DNA from: Jonesiaceae bacterium BS-20
GTDB lineage: Bacteria; Actinomycetota; Actinomycetes; Actinomycetales; Cellulomonadaceae
Length of the DNA stretch: 64,000 nucleotides
Direction of reading: 5' to 3'
Assembly: GCA_039995105.1 (NCBI GenBank)
Contig: CP146203.1
Coordinates: forward strand, 1,860,001-1,924,000
Below are positions 8,988-18,486 of this stretch, piece by piece. The translations under genes were made by a program, and so were the position numbers. How positions within the stretch are numbered: the first letter of the stretch is position 1; each line of letters begins with the position of its first letter. The notes under the pieces are model-generated. The model saw only the letters and a list, made by a program, of their open reading frames with translations. It did no database searches and was not told where the DNA came from.

Positions 8988-9196
8988 GCTGTGCGCACCG
9001 CCGTGTAACCGGCCTCAGCCACTGCCGCCAAAATCTGAGCGTCATCGATTTCTGCTGGTCCCGTCACTACAAGCTTGCCGGTCTTGGCACTTACCTCGAT
9101 CTGTTGGATTCCGGCAATCTCTTCCAGCTCGTCCTTAACGTTTAGTTCACAGCTGCCACAGGTCATTCCGGTTACCTGGTACTCGGTCTTGTTCAT
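8984..9196 (-). CDS. copZ: Copper chaperone CopZ (HMA domain)
   Basis: 70-residue heavy-metal-associated domain with GMTCGSC as the Cu(I) site. It binds cytosolic Cu(I) and hands it to CopA. ATG 9196 has AAGGAG 6 nt upstream. First gene of the copper operon, preceded by two CsoR operators and followed by a 4-nt overlap with the small membrane peptide. With copA broken, CopZ may act as a buffer only. Confidence 0.92.
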   Translation of the reverse strand: MNKTEYQVTGMTCGSCELNVKDELEEIAGIQQIEVSAKTGKLVVTGPAEIDDAQILAAVAEAGYTAVRTA

Positions 9197-9224
9197 CTGT
9201 ATCTCCTTGAAAACTCTCAATCTG

Positions 9225-9241
9225 ATACCCATAGGGGGTAT
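9225..9241. promoter_or_regulatory. CsoR operator, proximal site
   Basis: ATACCC-N5-GGGTAT palindrome in the copZ leader, between the promoter and the ribosome-binding site. It fits the G/C-rich ATACCC...GGGTAT CsoR consensus. Confidence 0.7.
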
Positions 9242-9254
9242 TGGTATATGCATA

Positions 9255-9283
9255 ACGATACCCCCACGGGGTATCCCAGTCAA
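9255..9283 (-). promoter_or_regulatory. copZ promoter
   Basis: Minus-strand -35 TTGACT (9283-9278), 17-nt spacer, weak -10 TATCGT (9260-9255). The spacer is filled by a CsoR operator. Confidence 0.65.
9257..9275. promoter_or_regulatory. CsoR operator, promoter site
   Basis: Near-perfect palindrome GATACCCCCACGGGGTATC placed between -35 and -10 of the copZ promoter, the classic CsoR repression geometry. Confidence 0.85.
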
Positions 9284-9387
9284 GTGGAAACTTTGATGAA
9301 GTTGGCCGAAGTCAGCAAATAGTGACGCTTCTAACCGCCAGAAAGTAGTCTCTCGCCTTGGCGGTGGCCCTATTGATAGTCTGAGAT

Positions 9388-9897
9388 ATGGTCGCTATGG
9401 AGATTCCATCAAATCTCGTTGAGTTGCTATATCTACGCCATGTGTGGGAACTCGACGTTCTGCCTGAGATGCCCAAGGTCTACCCCGCCCCGCCACTCGG
9501 AACGGCTAGCCGCCCAGACCGTAAGTGGCTGGAGCAAGATTGGCTCGAACTATGGGCCACCGAGATCGCGCACGACCCACACGCGATTACCGCGCCGGAG
9601 TCATGGCGTAGCACCCACGGCACGTACGGATTTGACCACCAAATCCACCGCGAGTGGAAGACTCAGGTAAGGACTCAGTGCTACGAAGAGTTTTTCATGC
9701 CTGAGTATTTTGCCAAGAATGGCAAGATGGTGGACCGGCTCGAAAACCTCGAGGCACAAGGGGTCAACGAAGTCATTGTGCTTCCCCTACAGGAGACGTA
9801 TCTAGACCGTCCCGGCCCGCAGTCCCTTATAGTTGCCACGGCAACGCTGCGCGATGACAACTTATGGAAGCAGGCCATTGCTGGCGCTAGCTTGTGA
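9388..9897 (+). CDS. Hypothetical protein
   Basis: 169 residues, soluble, rich in Trp, Glu and Pro, with no signal peptide or membrane segment; no family recognised. There is no Shine-Dalgarno before ATG 9388, but GATAGT (9375-9380) lies exactly 7 nt upstream, giving a leaderless start. ATG 9397 is an in-frame alternative. Transcribed away from copZ and convergent with uppS. Confidence 0.75.
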   Translation: MVAMEIPSNLVELLYLRHVWELDVLPEMPKVYPAPPLGTASRPDRKWLEQDWLELWATEIAHDPHAITAPESWRSTHGTYGFDHQIHREWKTQVRTQCYEEFFMPEYFAKNGKMVDRLENLEAQGVNEVIVLPLQETYLDRPGPQSLIVATATLRDDNLWKQAIAGASL

Positions 9898-9899
9898 TC

Positions 9900-10703
9900 T
9901 TACTGCTTTGGTTTGTCTACGGCCCCGCCGTAGCGACGGTCCCGGCTGGCATACTCCTCAACGGCACGCCACAGCGTGCGCCGGTCGCAGTCCGGCCACA
10001 GATCATCGAGGAAGACCATCTCTGCGTACGCGGATTGCCAGAGTAAAAAGTTGGAAAACCGCTGCTCGCCGGACGTCCGCAAGAACAGGTCCACCGGCGG
10101 TAGATCCGGGTGCTGCAGGTACTTAGCAACCGTCTTTTCCGTGATCTTGTCCGGGTTGAGTTTACCGGCCGCAACGTCGCGGGCTATCTGGGCTGTGGCA
10201 TCGGCAATCTCTGCCTGGCCACCGTAGTTGACGCACATATTGAGCGTGCACAAACTATTGCCCTTGGTTAGTTCCTCGGCAACCTGCAGCTCCGAAATAA
10301 CCGACTTCCAAAGCTTTGGGGTTCGCCCGGACCAGCGCACCCTGATCCCCCAGTCGTTCATTATGTCCCGGCGGCGGCGCAATACGTCCTTGTTGAAGCC
10401 CATGAGGAACCGCACCTCTTGGGGTGAACGCTTCCAGTTCTCTGTCGAAAATGCGTATACGGAAACGTGCTTGACGCCAATCTCAATGGCCCCGGCCATG
10501 ACGTCGAGCAGCGCCGCTTCTCCGGCCTTGTGCCCCTCGGTGCGTGGCAAGCCGCGTTGGTTGGCCCAACGGCCATTACCGTCCATGACAATCGCCACGT
10601 GCTCGGGCACAAACTGCTTGTCAATCTGCGGCGCAGTCTCCCCACTCGGGTGCGGGTACGGGGGAATTGGCTCACGCACGTTGGAAATACCCGAAACTGA
10701 CAT
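9900..10703 (-). CDS. uppS: Polyprenyl diphosphate synthase (cis-isoprenyl transferase, UppS family)
   Basis: Makes the long-chain cis-polyprenyl diphosphate carrier (undecaprenyl or decaprenyl) for cell-wall synthesis. 267 residues: catalytic [14 protein letters not shown] with the key Asp, YAFSTENW, and the C-terminal [19 protein letters not shown]-type substrate region, ending with WPDCD. About 30 extra N-terminal residues precede the domain. GGAG lies 5 nt before the ATG. Lies downstream of recO on the same strand (48-nt gap), probably co-transcribed. Confidence 0.95.
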   Translation of the reverse strand: MSVSGISNVREPIPPYPHPSGETAPQIDKQFVPEHVAIVMDGNGRWANQRGLPRTEGHKAGEAALLDVMAGAIEIGVKHVSVYAFSTENWKRSPQEVRFLMGFNKDVLRRRRDIMNDWGIRVRWSGRTPKLWKSVISELQVAEELTKGNSLCTLNMCVNYGGQAEIADATAQIARDVAAGKLNPDKITEKTVAKYLQHPDLPPVDLFLRTSGEQRFSNFLLWQSAYAEMVFLDDLWPDCDRRTLWRAVEEYASRDRRYGGAVDKPKQ

Positions 10704-10751
10704 GATGCTCCAAAAACTCTAGACGAAACACTGCATCAAAAAGAATTACTG

Positions 10752-11483
10752 CTACGTCCGGTCAACCATCTTCAGTGACCGCAACGAATGCTCCAAGTGA
10801 TACTGACTAAACGCCGTGATCAAACTGGACGTCTCCGCTTGGGTACGCGGATCTGTCTGGTTGGCTGTGGCCCAATCCCCCACCAACAGGGCGGCCAGCA
10901 ACTCAAACGTCTGGGCGCTTGGGGCGTTGGCGCCGGGCTGGCGGCAATCGAGGCACACAGCGCCACCTTGGGGAACCGAAAATGAGTGGTGCGGCCCCGG
11001 CTGTCCACACTGCGCACAGTGCGTAAAGGTCGGAGCGTACCCGGCTATCGCAAAAGCGCGCAACAGGTATGAATCTAAGATCAGTGAAGCCGGCTGCTGA
11101 CGTGCCGCGAGGGTGCGCAGCCCTCCGGCAAGCAACTGGAACTGCGGGAGCATCGGCTCATGTTCTTGCGCAACCAACCGGTCAACGGTCTCCAGCATGG
11201 CCGAGCCACACGTATATTTTGCGTAGTCCTGGCAGATGGTCCTAGCGTAGGCACCCACGGTTTCCACTTGGGTAACCATGTCCAAGTTACGGCCCTCGTT
11301 GAGTTGCACGTCAATGTGCATAAACGGCTCAAGGCGCGCCCCAAACTTAGAGCTCGTCCTGCGTACACCCTTTGCTACCGCCCGGACCTTACCCCGTGAG
11401 CGCGTCAGCAGGGTGATAATACGGTCTGCCTCCCCCAACTTATGGGTGCGCAGCACAATGGCTTGATCTCGATACAGCGGCAT
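10752..11483 (-). CDS. recO: DNA repair protein RecO
   Basis: RecF-pathway mediator that loads RecA onto SSB-coated single strands. 243 residues: N-terminal OB fold (LYRDQAIVLRTHKLGEADRI), helical middle, zinc finger CAQC ... CLDC. A longer in-frame extension to 11531 runs into the leuA terminator, so ATG 11483 (MPLYRD), with GGAAG upstream, is chosen. In the conserved leuA-recO-uppS order. Confidence 0.94.
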   Translation of the reverse strand: MPLYRDQAIVLRTHKLGEADRIITLLTRSRGKVRAVAKGVRRTSSKFGARLEPFMHIDVQLNEGRNLDMVTQVETVGAYARTICQDYAKYTCGSAMLETVDRLVAQEHEPMLPQFQLLAGGLRTLAARQQPASLILDSYLLRAFAIAGYAPTFTHCAQCGQPGPHHSFSVPQGGAVCLDCRQPGANAPSAQTFELLAALLVGDWATANQTDPRTQAETSSLITAFSQYHLEHSLRSLKMVDRT

Positions 11484-11510
11484 AGAACCATTCTTCCCCA
11501 TGGGACAGAT

Positions 11511-11551
11511 AAAAGCGGCCAGAAGCAGCAAACTTCACTGCTTCTGGCCGC
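11511..11551 (-). terminator. leuA intrinsic terminator
   Basis: Perfect 14-bp stem (11515-11528 with 11538-11551), 9-nt loop, followed on the minus strand by TTTT. It lies 37 nt past the leuA stop. Confidence 0.9.
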
Positions 11552-11587
11552 AACACACAAATTTGGGTACTACTTACCGCTTGGCGT

Positions 11588-13357
<1,770 letters not shown>

Positions 13358-13388
13358 TTAAAAGTTTTTGTGCCTTGAGGTTTCAATT

Positions 13389-13440
13389 GCCGGCACACCA
13401 ACCACCGCGACAGGAGACCGGCTGTTAAGCCCCGTCGCGG
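13389..13440 (-). promoter_or_regulatory. leuA leader RNA structure (possible pseudoknot)
   Basis: On the RNA, CCGCGAC (13440-13434, inside the leader's Cys-Arg-Asp codons) can pair with GTCGCGG (13411-13405), and GCCGG (13422-13418) with CCGGC (13393-13389). The order A-B-A'-B' is an H-type pseudoknot. A ribosome stalled on the Leu codons would cover strand A. The switching role is inferred. Confidence 0.5.
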
Positions 13441-13478
13441 CACAGAAGGAGGAGGTTGCCCTTGAAAACGTTTCGCAC
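13425..13478 (-). CDS. leuL: Leucine leader peptide of leuA
   Basis: 17-residue frame GTG...TAA reading MRNVFKGNLLLLCRDGA. Four consecutive Leu codons (CTC CTC CTT CTG, 13454-13443) are the sign of an attenuation leader. The GTG lies 6 nt after the -10 TACAGT, so it is probably translated as a leaderless mRNA. It sits 82 nt upstream of leuA, and leucine leaders before leuA are known in actinobacteria. A TTG 15 nt upstream is an in-frame alternative but lies in the promoter. Confidence 0.7.
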   Translation of the reverse strand: MRNVFKGNLLLLCRDGA

Positions 13479-13484
13479 CCCATT

Positions 13485-13513
13485 ACTGTACAACGCATTT
13501 TGATATTTGCTAA
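13485..13513 (-). promoter_or_regulatory. leuL-leuA promoter
   Basis: -35 TTAGCA (13513-13508), 17-nt spacer, -10 TACAGT (13490-13485), placing the transcript start at the leuL GTG. Confidence 0.6.
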
Positions 13514-13519
13514 CCAACG

Positions 13520-13567
13520 ACCACGCGGTGGGAGTAACTTCGTAAAAAGTTACTCCCACCGCGTGGT
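13520..13567 (-). terminator. Long perfect hairpin between the LRV membrane gene and leuL
   Basis: 21-bp perfect stem (13520-13540 with 13547-13567), 6-nt loop. It lies 48 nt past the stop of the gene ending at 13615 and just before the leuL promoter. There is no U-tract, so it may terminate by another route or act as an mRNA 3' end. Confidence 0.6.
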
Positions 13568-13614
13568 GTTCGTGCTACAAAATGGAACGCTGTATTTGAG
13601 CGCTACTTAGGCGA

Positions 13615-15348
13615 TTACAGCCCCAAGTAGGACTGCAGAACTCCTGAGTTATCAATCCACCACTGGGAATCGGTCAGGTGACCTTCCTTGGCTAGACGCA
13701 AGGCGTTAGATGCCAAGATTCCTAGCCCGTCCATGGAAGATTCCGAACCACCAATAACCCAGCCACCATCTTCCTTGACCGCAACAAGGCGAAGCTTATC
13801 CAAGCCAAGTTCCTGCGCTGCCGGAATGTCTTGGAAGCACAGGTCCATGTCCATACCGTCGGCAGAAATTGAGGTGCAGTCGCTAGCCAACGTGACCGCA
13901 ACGCTCGTGCCTTCAATTTCACCTGAAATAGCTAGGCTGTCGAGTTTTAGGTACGCCCGGTCGCCCTCGGTCTTATCGACGGAGAATTTTGCTTCTGAGA
14001 TGTTGATCTGTGAGGTAAGTGCCTTGAACTCCTCGAGCTCGTAGTCACTAAACGGCAACTCTTGCACTGCAATAGCGCTGCGACGCTCCGCCTCGACCAA
14101 GTACTGGTAGTAGCCGGAGGTATCAAGCTCCGTGAGCATTCTTGCGGTTCCCGCTACCAGGTTTGCACCGGCTTGTTCCGGGGTGTCCGCATAGGTTACT
14201 TCCTTGATGCGGTCATAATCGGTTTGAGCGCCCATGACCTTTGCCTGGATATCAGCGATGGTCAAGGTCGGGCTCACAAACCAGTTGCCGCCTTCCTTCG
14301 AAACCACGAGGTACAGCGGCTCCGGGTCGGTCTCTTCCAAACCGTCAAGCAGGTCGCCCCCTCCCATACCAAGCACCATTGGGTCAGCCATAAGGAGCTG
14401 GCTAATGGAGTCAAAGTCAATGGTCATATCCTGCGCGGTGAACTCAACGGGGAAGGTTTCAGCAATTCCGTCGGTAATGCCCTCCTCAACTTCTGCATCG
14501 GTTGGGAAGATTCCGCCCGAATCAACAATCAACTCTTCAAAATACGTTCCCTTAAGGGAATCAATCAGGCCGTTTGCCGCATCGGACAAGAGCTTGGGGT
14601 CAGCATCAAGAACGAAGTCGCCGGTGGCGATCTTTACCCGGGCAAAGTCATCATTGATGTCTTCAACCTCGTAGGTCACGTCGGTGCTTGTCAGCGAGAA
14701 CGCTTCAGCTAACTTGGTGCCCTCGTCGCCGACCTTGGAGAAATCCAACTGACCGTCGAAGTGCTTAGTGAATGTCTGCGCATTTGCAGACATCCACTCG
14801 GTTTCGACCGGGGAGATCGAACCGTAAACGGAAACCATGTCTTGATCTTCAAAGCCCTGGATCAGTTTCTCAACTGCAGCCTGCGGGGACTCAGCGCCAC
14901 CAAGTTTGGCAAACAGGAAATGATTAGCTGCCCAAGCTCCACCACCAACAACTGCAACCGCAGCCACAATTCCACCGATAAGGAGTCCACGCTTGGACTT
15001 TTTACGGCCAACTGCGGTGGTTCCCGCCGTCGCCCAAGCATCACTCTGAAGAGTGCTTTGTGGCTGGGATGGCAAGTTATAAGCACCCTGCTGAAGTGGG
15101 GCCGGAGGCACCGGAGCCTGCGCAAATGATGGCGCTGGTGGCATCTGCATGCTGCCTCGGTGGGCTAGAGCAGCGGCAATTTCAGGATTATTCAAGCTCG
15201 ACAGCCAGTTTGCCATGTCCTGTGGGATGGCAGGGTTTGTGGCCAAAGCGGGTAGCAAGTCGGCACGGGTCTGCGCAATTTGAGTCAATACTTCAATCGG
15301 CGTATTTGGGTTTATCGCCTGATCACGGGTGAAGTCTTGGGGATTCAT
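13615..15348 (-). CDS. Membrane-anchored protein with N-terminal LRV (variant leucine-rich repeat) domain
   Basis: 577 residues. Residues about 5-65 match the leucine-rich-repeat-variant pattern (FTRD.A..P.TP..VL..IA, NPA, WL...NP). A Pro/Gln-rich linker (66-115) is followed by basic residues and one membrane helix (about 120-143). The remaining 430 residues would be outside the cell and look like two repeated alpha/beta modules; no enzyme motif is seen. The LRV part is therefore cytoplasmic. ATG 15348 with GAAGG 5 nt upstream; earlier in-frame starts lack a site. The upstream gene carries the same LRV domain at its C-terminus, and the two are probably co-transcribed (69-nt gap). Confidence 0.75.
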   Translation of the reverse strand: MNPQDFTRDQAINPNTPIEVLTQIAQTRADLLPALATNPAIPQDMANWLSSLNNPEIAAALAHRGSMQMPPAPSFAQAPVPPAPLQQGAYNLPSQPQSTLQSDAWATAGTTAVGRKKSKRGLLIGGIVAAVAVVGGGAWAANHFLFAKLGGAESPQAAVEKLIQGFEDQDMVSVYGSISPVETEWMSANAQTFTKHFDGQLDFSKVGDEGTKLAEAFSLTSTDVTYEVEDINDDFARVKIATGDFVLDADPKLLSDAANGLIDSLKGTYFEELIVDSGGIFPTDAEVEEGITDGIAETFPVEFTAQDMTIDFDSISQLLMADPMVLGMGGGDLLDGLEETDPEPLYLVVSKEGGNWFVSPTLTIADIQAKVMGAQTDYDRIKEVTYADTPEQAGANLVAGTARMLTELDTSGYYQYLVEAERRSAIAVQELPFSDYELEEFKALTSQINISEAKFSVDKTEGDRAYLKLDSLAISGEIEGTSVAVTLASDCTSISADGMDMDLCFQDIPAAQELGLDKLRLVAVKEDGGWVIGGSESSMDGLGILASNALRLAKEGHLTDSQWWIDNSGVLQSYLGL

Positions 15349-15417
15349 AGTTACCTTCAGGTTTATTGATTCTGGGTCACAACAATGCACGGGGCAGATC
15401 GTGCCCCACGCATTGGA

Positions 15418-17451
15418 TTAATTATTCCGACGCTGCAAAGCGGCATCAATGTTGGGGTCATTCATTTGCGCTAACCACACCAGCAACGCGTCATAGGTTG
15501 CTGGGTTTTCCGCTAATGCGGGACGCAGTTCCGGAGCCACTTCAGCAATCTTGGCGAGTACGACCGCGGGGGTCAATGGGTCCAACGCAATGTCGCGGGT
15601 GAATCCGTGCGCGGCTACGGGCGGCTGAGCAATGACCTGAGTCTCCCCGGCATCGGCAGCGTGCTGTTGCATGAGCTTTGCAACCGCGGTGCGCGAGACC
15701 GTCTGGGTTGAGATTTCATCCGCGTGACCACCCTGGGCAGCGTCCGAGGGGTGTTCGGGCTGCTGCATCTCAGCGTTTTGTGGTTGCACAGCGTTTTGTA
15801 GTTGCGCGGATTGTGGCTCGTGCTGGATAACCTGGGCAGGCTCTTGCAGATTTGGCTGCGCGAACGTCTGAGTTTCCTGCATCTGTGGCTGAGTTGTGCC
15901 TGCAGCAGTTGCGGGTGGGAACACCTGCTGTGCTTGGTTTTGGGCCGGCCCTGCTGCCGATCCCTGTGCCTGGTTTCCAAAGTACGGCTGGTTTGTCACC
16001 GGCACGGCTCCGGTTCCTACTGCGTTGAACTCAACCCCGGTTGGGTGGGCATCGTGCGGGTTCACCCATTCGTACGATGCGGTTGATGGTGCCGGGCGCC
16101 GTGCCGCGTAATTGGCAAAGAAGGTCTGCGTGTCTTTGTTTCCAATGATGGCGTAGGCGCCGATCGCTGGTAGACCCAACACGATGATGAGGTGACCTGC
16201 AACGAGGATCTTCTCCCCAAAAATCGGAGCTGAGCTCATAATGATCAGGCCAGCCAACGCGGTGACGCCCAGTGCCAACGCAATGGAAATTCTTGAGCCC
16301 GCGGGGTTGGCATTAAAGGAGCGCAAGGCTCCGAGGCTGACTCCTGCGATCACAACGCCCAGGACCAAGATGGTAATAACTTGTCCGGTAGCTTGGGCGC
16401 TCCCGCTTGGAAGGGTGGTAGAAATATTCTTGAATTCAATCAGGTAGGCACCCGAAATCAAGATCAGAACACCGCCTACTAGCGCGATCATCCGCAACGT
16501 AATCGCGGCTAGGTCCAGACGCTGTTCGAGCGGTGAGTTGCGAAGCGTCGCGCGATCAAATGCCGGGGCTGCCACAACTGCTGCAAGCGCAGGGAAAATG
16601 AACGACCCAACGCCCAAGGTGAAACTTAGTGGTAGGAACAGCGCCAGGGAGTTTGCTGGGAACTCGGTAAGCGCGGTAAACGCTTCAATGGTTGGCAGTA
16701 GTCCCGTGCCGTCAGCACCAAAGTAGCAGATGATAACCAAGGTAATACCCAGGCCCATGACGTATGACCGCCAACCAGCAGTCTTCTTGAGCACCACGGC
16801 GATTGCCGGCAACAGTATGAAGGCCGCAGTGGTTACAAACGCAATGATTACCGCCAAGTATGGGAATGCAGGCGAATCTTTGGCTTTCAGCAGTGGCATC
16901 ACCAAGGAGGCAACATACGTCAGCGTCATGGCGGTTACCAAGAGTGTGGCGACCAGAACCGCGGTGTTCTTCGCCGAGCGGTCCTGATCGATAGGACCAA
17001 GTTCGCTACTGCGTGCTTGCGCAGCAAGGGCGACTCCGGCGCCACCGATCGCAAACGCGGAGCCAACACCCAACGTAGAGGCGTCGGTAACCAGCGGGCC
17101 AACCAATAGCCACAGAAAGTATCCGAGGTATGGCAGCGCCAGCACAATCCGCAGTGATCGGGTGGCAGCTACCGTCCACCCCTTTGGCATGATCCCAAAG
17201 CGGCTCAGGTATGGCAGCGTCAGAGCCAATGCGGCGACCGCCGTCACCAAAACATACAATGCTTGAGAGCTTGCCGCGACCGGGTGGTTTGCGATTGCGG
17301 TGACCGGCAGCTTGAGGGAAGCCCCTAGCAGTACCAACGCAAGAACGTCCCGAACGTAGTCAGAATCTGGAATGCCCGAAAACGCCTTCGCTAGCCCACC
17401 TTTGTTGGCTTGCGGCGATTCGTCTTGTATCTCACTGGGCGATGCGGTCAT
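15418..17451 (-). CDS. Polytopic membrane protein with C-terminal LRV domain
   Basis: 677 residues. About twelve hydrophobic helices fill residues 25-455 (opening SDYVRDVLALVLLGASLKLP). A long Gln/Ala/Pro-rich linker (about 490-610) follows, then a 60-residue LRV domain (615-677) aligning without gaps, at about half identical positions, with the N-terminus of the next gene's product. The N-terminal half resembles uncharacterised actinobacterial membrane proteins; no transporter signature was recognised. Both LRV domains would face the cytoplasm. Confidence 0.7.
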   Translation of the reverse strand: MTASPSEIQDESPQANKGGLAKAFSGIPDSDYVRDVLALVLLGASLKLPVTAIANHPVAASSQALYVLVTAVAALALTLPYLSRFGIMPKGWTVAATRSLRIVLALPYLGYFLWLLVGPLVTDASTLGVGSAFAIGGAGVALAAQARSSELGPIDQDRSAKNTAVLVATLLVTAMTLTYVASLVMPLLKAKDSPAFPYLAVIIAFVTTAAFILLPAIAVVLKKTAGWRSYVMGLGITLVIICYFGADGTGLLPTIEAFTALTEFPANSLALFLPLSFTLGVGSFIFPALAAVVAAPAFDRATLRNSPLEQRLDLAAITLRMIALVGGVLILISGAYLIEFKNISTTLPSGSAQATGQVITILVLGVVIAGVSLGALRSFNANPAGSRISIALALGVTALAGLIIMSSAPIFGEKILVAGHLIIVLGLPAIGAYAIIGNKDTQTFFANYAARRPAPSTASYEWVNPHDAHPTGVEFNAVGTGAVPVTNQPYFGNQAQGSAAGPAQNQAQQVFPPATAAGTTQPQMQETQTFAQPNLQEPAQVIQHEPQSAQLQNAVQPQNAEMQQPEHPSDAAQGGHADEISTQTVSRTAVAKLMQQHAADAGETQVIAQPPVAAHGFTRDIALDPLTPAVVLAKIAEVAPELRPALAENPATYDALLVWLAQMNDPNIDAALQRRNN

Positions 17452-17547
17452 CTACATACTCCAAACGCTCATGGGCACCTGATTAGTACCTGCTGTTTTA
17501 TTCAGGTCACGGCCTCGCAGTTGTTGCTGCACAGACAGTTAAGTTAG

Positions 17548-18486
17548 TTAGAACCCAAACCGTTGGAGCAGTTTAGGATCACGCTGCCAGTCTTTAGCAA
17601 CTTTTACCCGTAAATCAAGATACACACGTGTACCCAGTAATGCCTCTATTTCAGTACGGGCCTCAGTCCCCACCTGTCGCAGCCGCGAGCCGCCCTTACC
17701 AATAACGATGGCCTTTTGGGAGTCCCTTTCAACGTACAGTGAAACTCGCACGTCAAGGAGTGGATTGGACTTAGAAGAGTTCTCCCGAGGTGTAATTTCA
17801 TCCACGACCACAGCCAGCGAGTGTGGCAGTTCATCGCGCACGCCTTCTAGGACCGCCTCTCGGATGAGCTCCGCAACCATGACCGATTCCGGTTCGTCCG
17901 TGAGCTCACCATCAAGATAAAACTCAACACCGTGGGGCAAGTAAGTGACCAGCACGTCACTAAGTGTGTCTACCTGGTAGCCACCAGTAGCTGAAACCGG
18001 GACAATTTCATCCCAGTCGCCCAACTCTGAAACCGACAACAGGTGCTTTGCCAATTCCTCACGGCTTACCAGATCCGCTTTAGTCACCACCGCGACAACG
18101 GGAGTCTTGCGACGGCGCTCATTGAGCTTGGCAAGTTCAGCCGCAATGTACTTGTCACCGGGACCAACTTTTTGGTTGGCTGGCAAGCAGAAGACAATAA
18201 CGTCTACTTCGCTCAGTGTGGTCCGTACTAGATCGTTGAGGCGCTCCCCCAAAAGCGTCCGTGGACGGTGCAGCCCCGGGGTATCAACGAGGATGAGCTG
18301 CGCATCCGGGCGGTGCACGATTCCACGGATCGTGTGGCGAGTAGTTTGCGGCTTACTCGACGCGATCGCAATCTTTTGCCCCACCAAGGCGTTGGTCAAG
18401 GTCGACTTGCCCGCATTCGGCCGGCCCACCATGCAAGCAAAACCTGAGCGGTGTTCTGGGGCGTTGCCTTTAGTTTGGGAAGTCAC
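17548..18486 (-). CDS. era: GTPase Era
   Basis: Ribosome-assembly GTPase that binds the 3' end of 16S rRNA. 312 residues: G1 GRPNAGKST, G3 DTPG, G4 TKAD, G5 SAT, then the C-terminal KH domain with IGKGG. GTG start overlapping the corC stop (GTGA), so translationally coupled in the phoH-ybeY-corC-era operon. Confidence 0.96.
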   Translation of the reverse strand: MTSQTKGNAPEHRSGFACMVGRPNAGKSTLTNALVGQKIAIASSKPQTTRHTIRGIVHRPDAQLILVDTPGLHRPRTLLGERLNDLVRTTLSEVDVIVFCLPANQKVGPGDKYIAAELAKLNERRRKTPVVAVVTKADLVSREELAKHLLSVSELGDWDEIVPVSATGGYQVDTLSDVLVTYLPHGVEFYLDGELTDEPESVMVAELIREAVLEGVRDELPHSLAVVVDEITPRENSSKSNPLLDVRVSLYVERDSQKAIVIGKGGSRLRQVGTEARTEIEALLGTRVYLDLRVKVAKDWQRDPKLLQRFGF

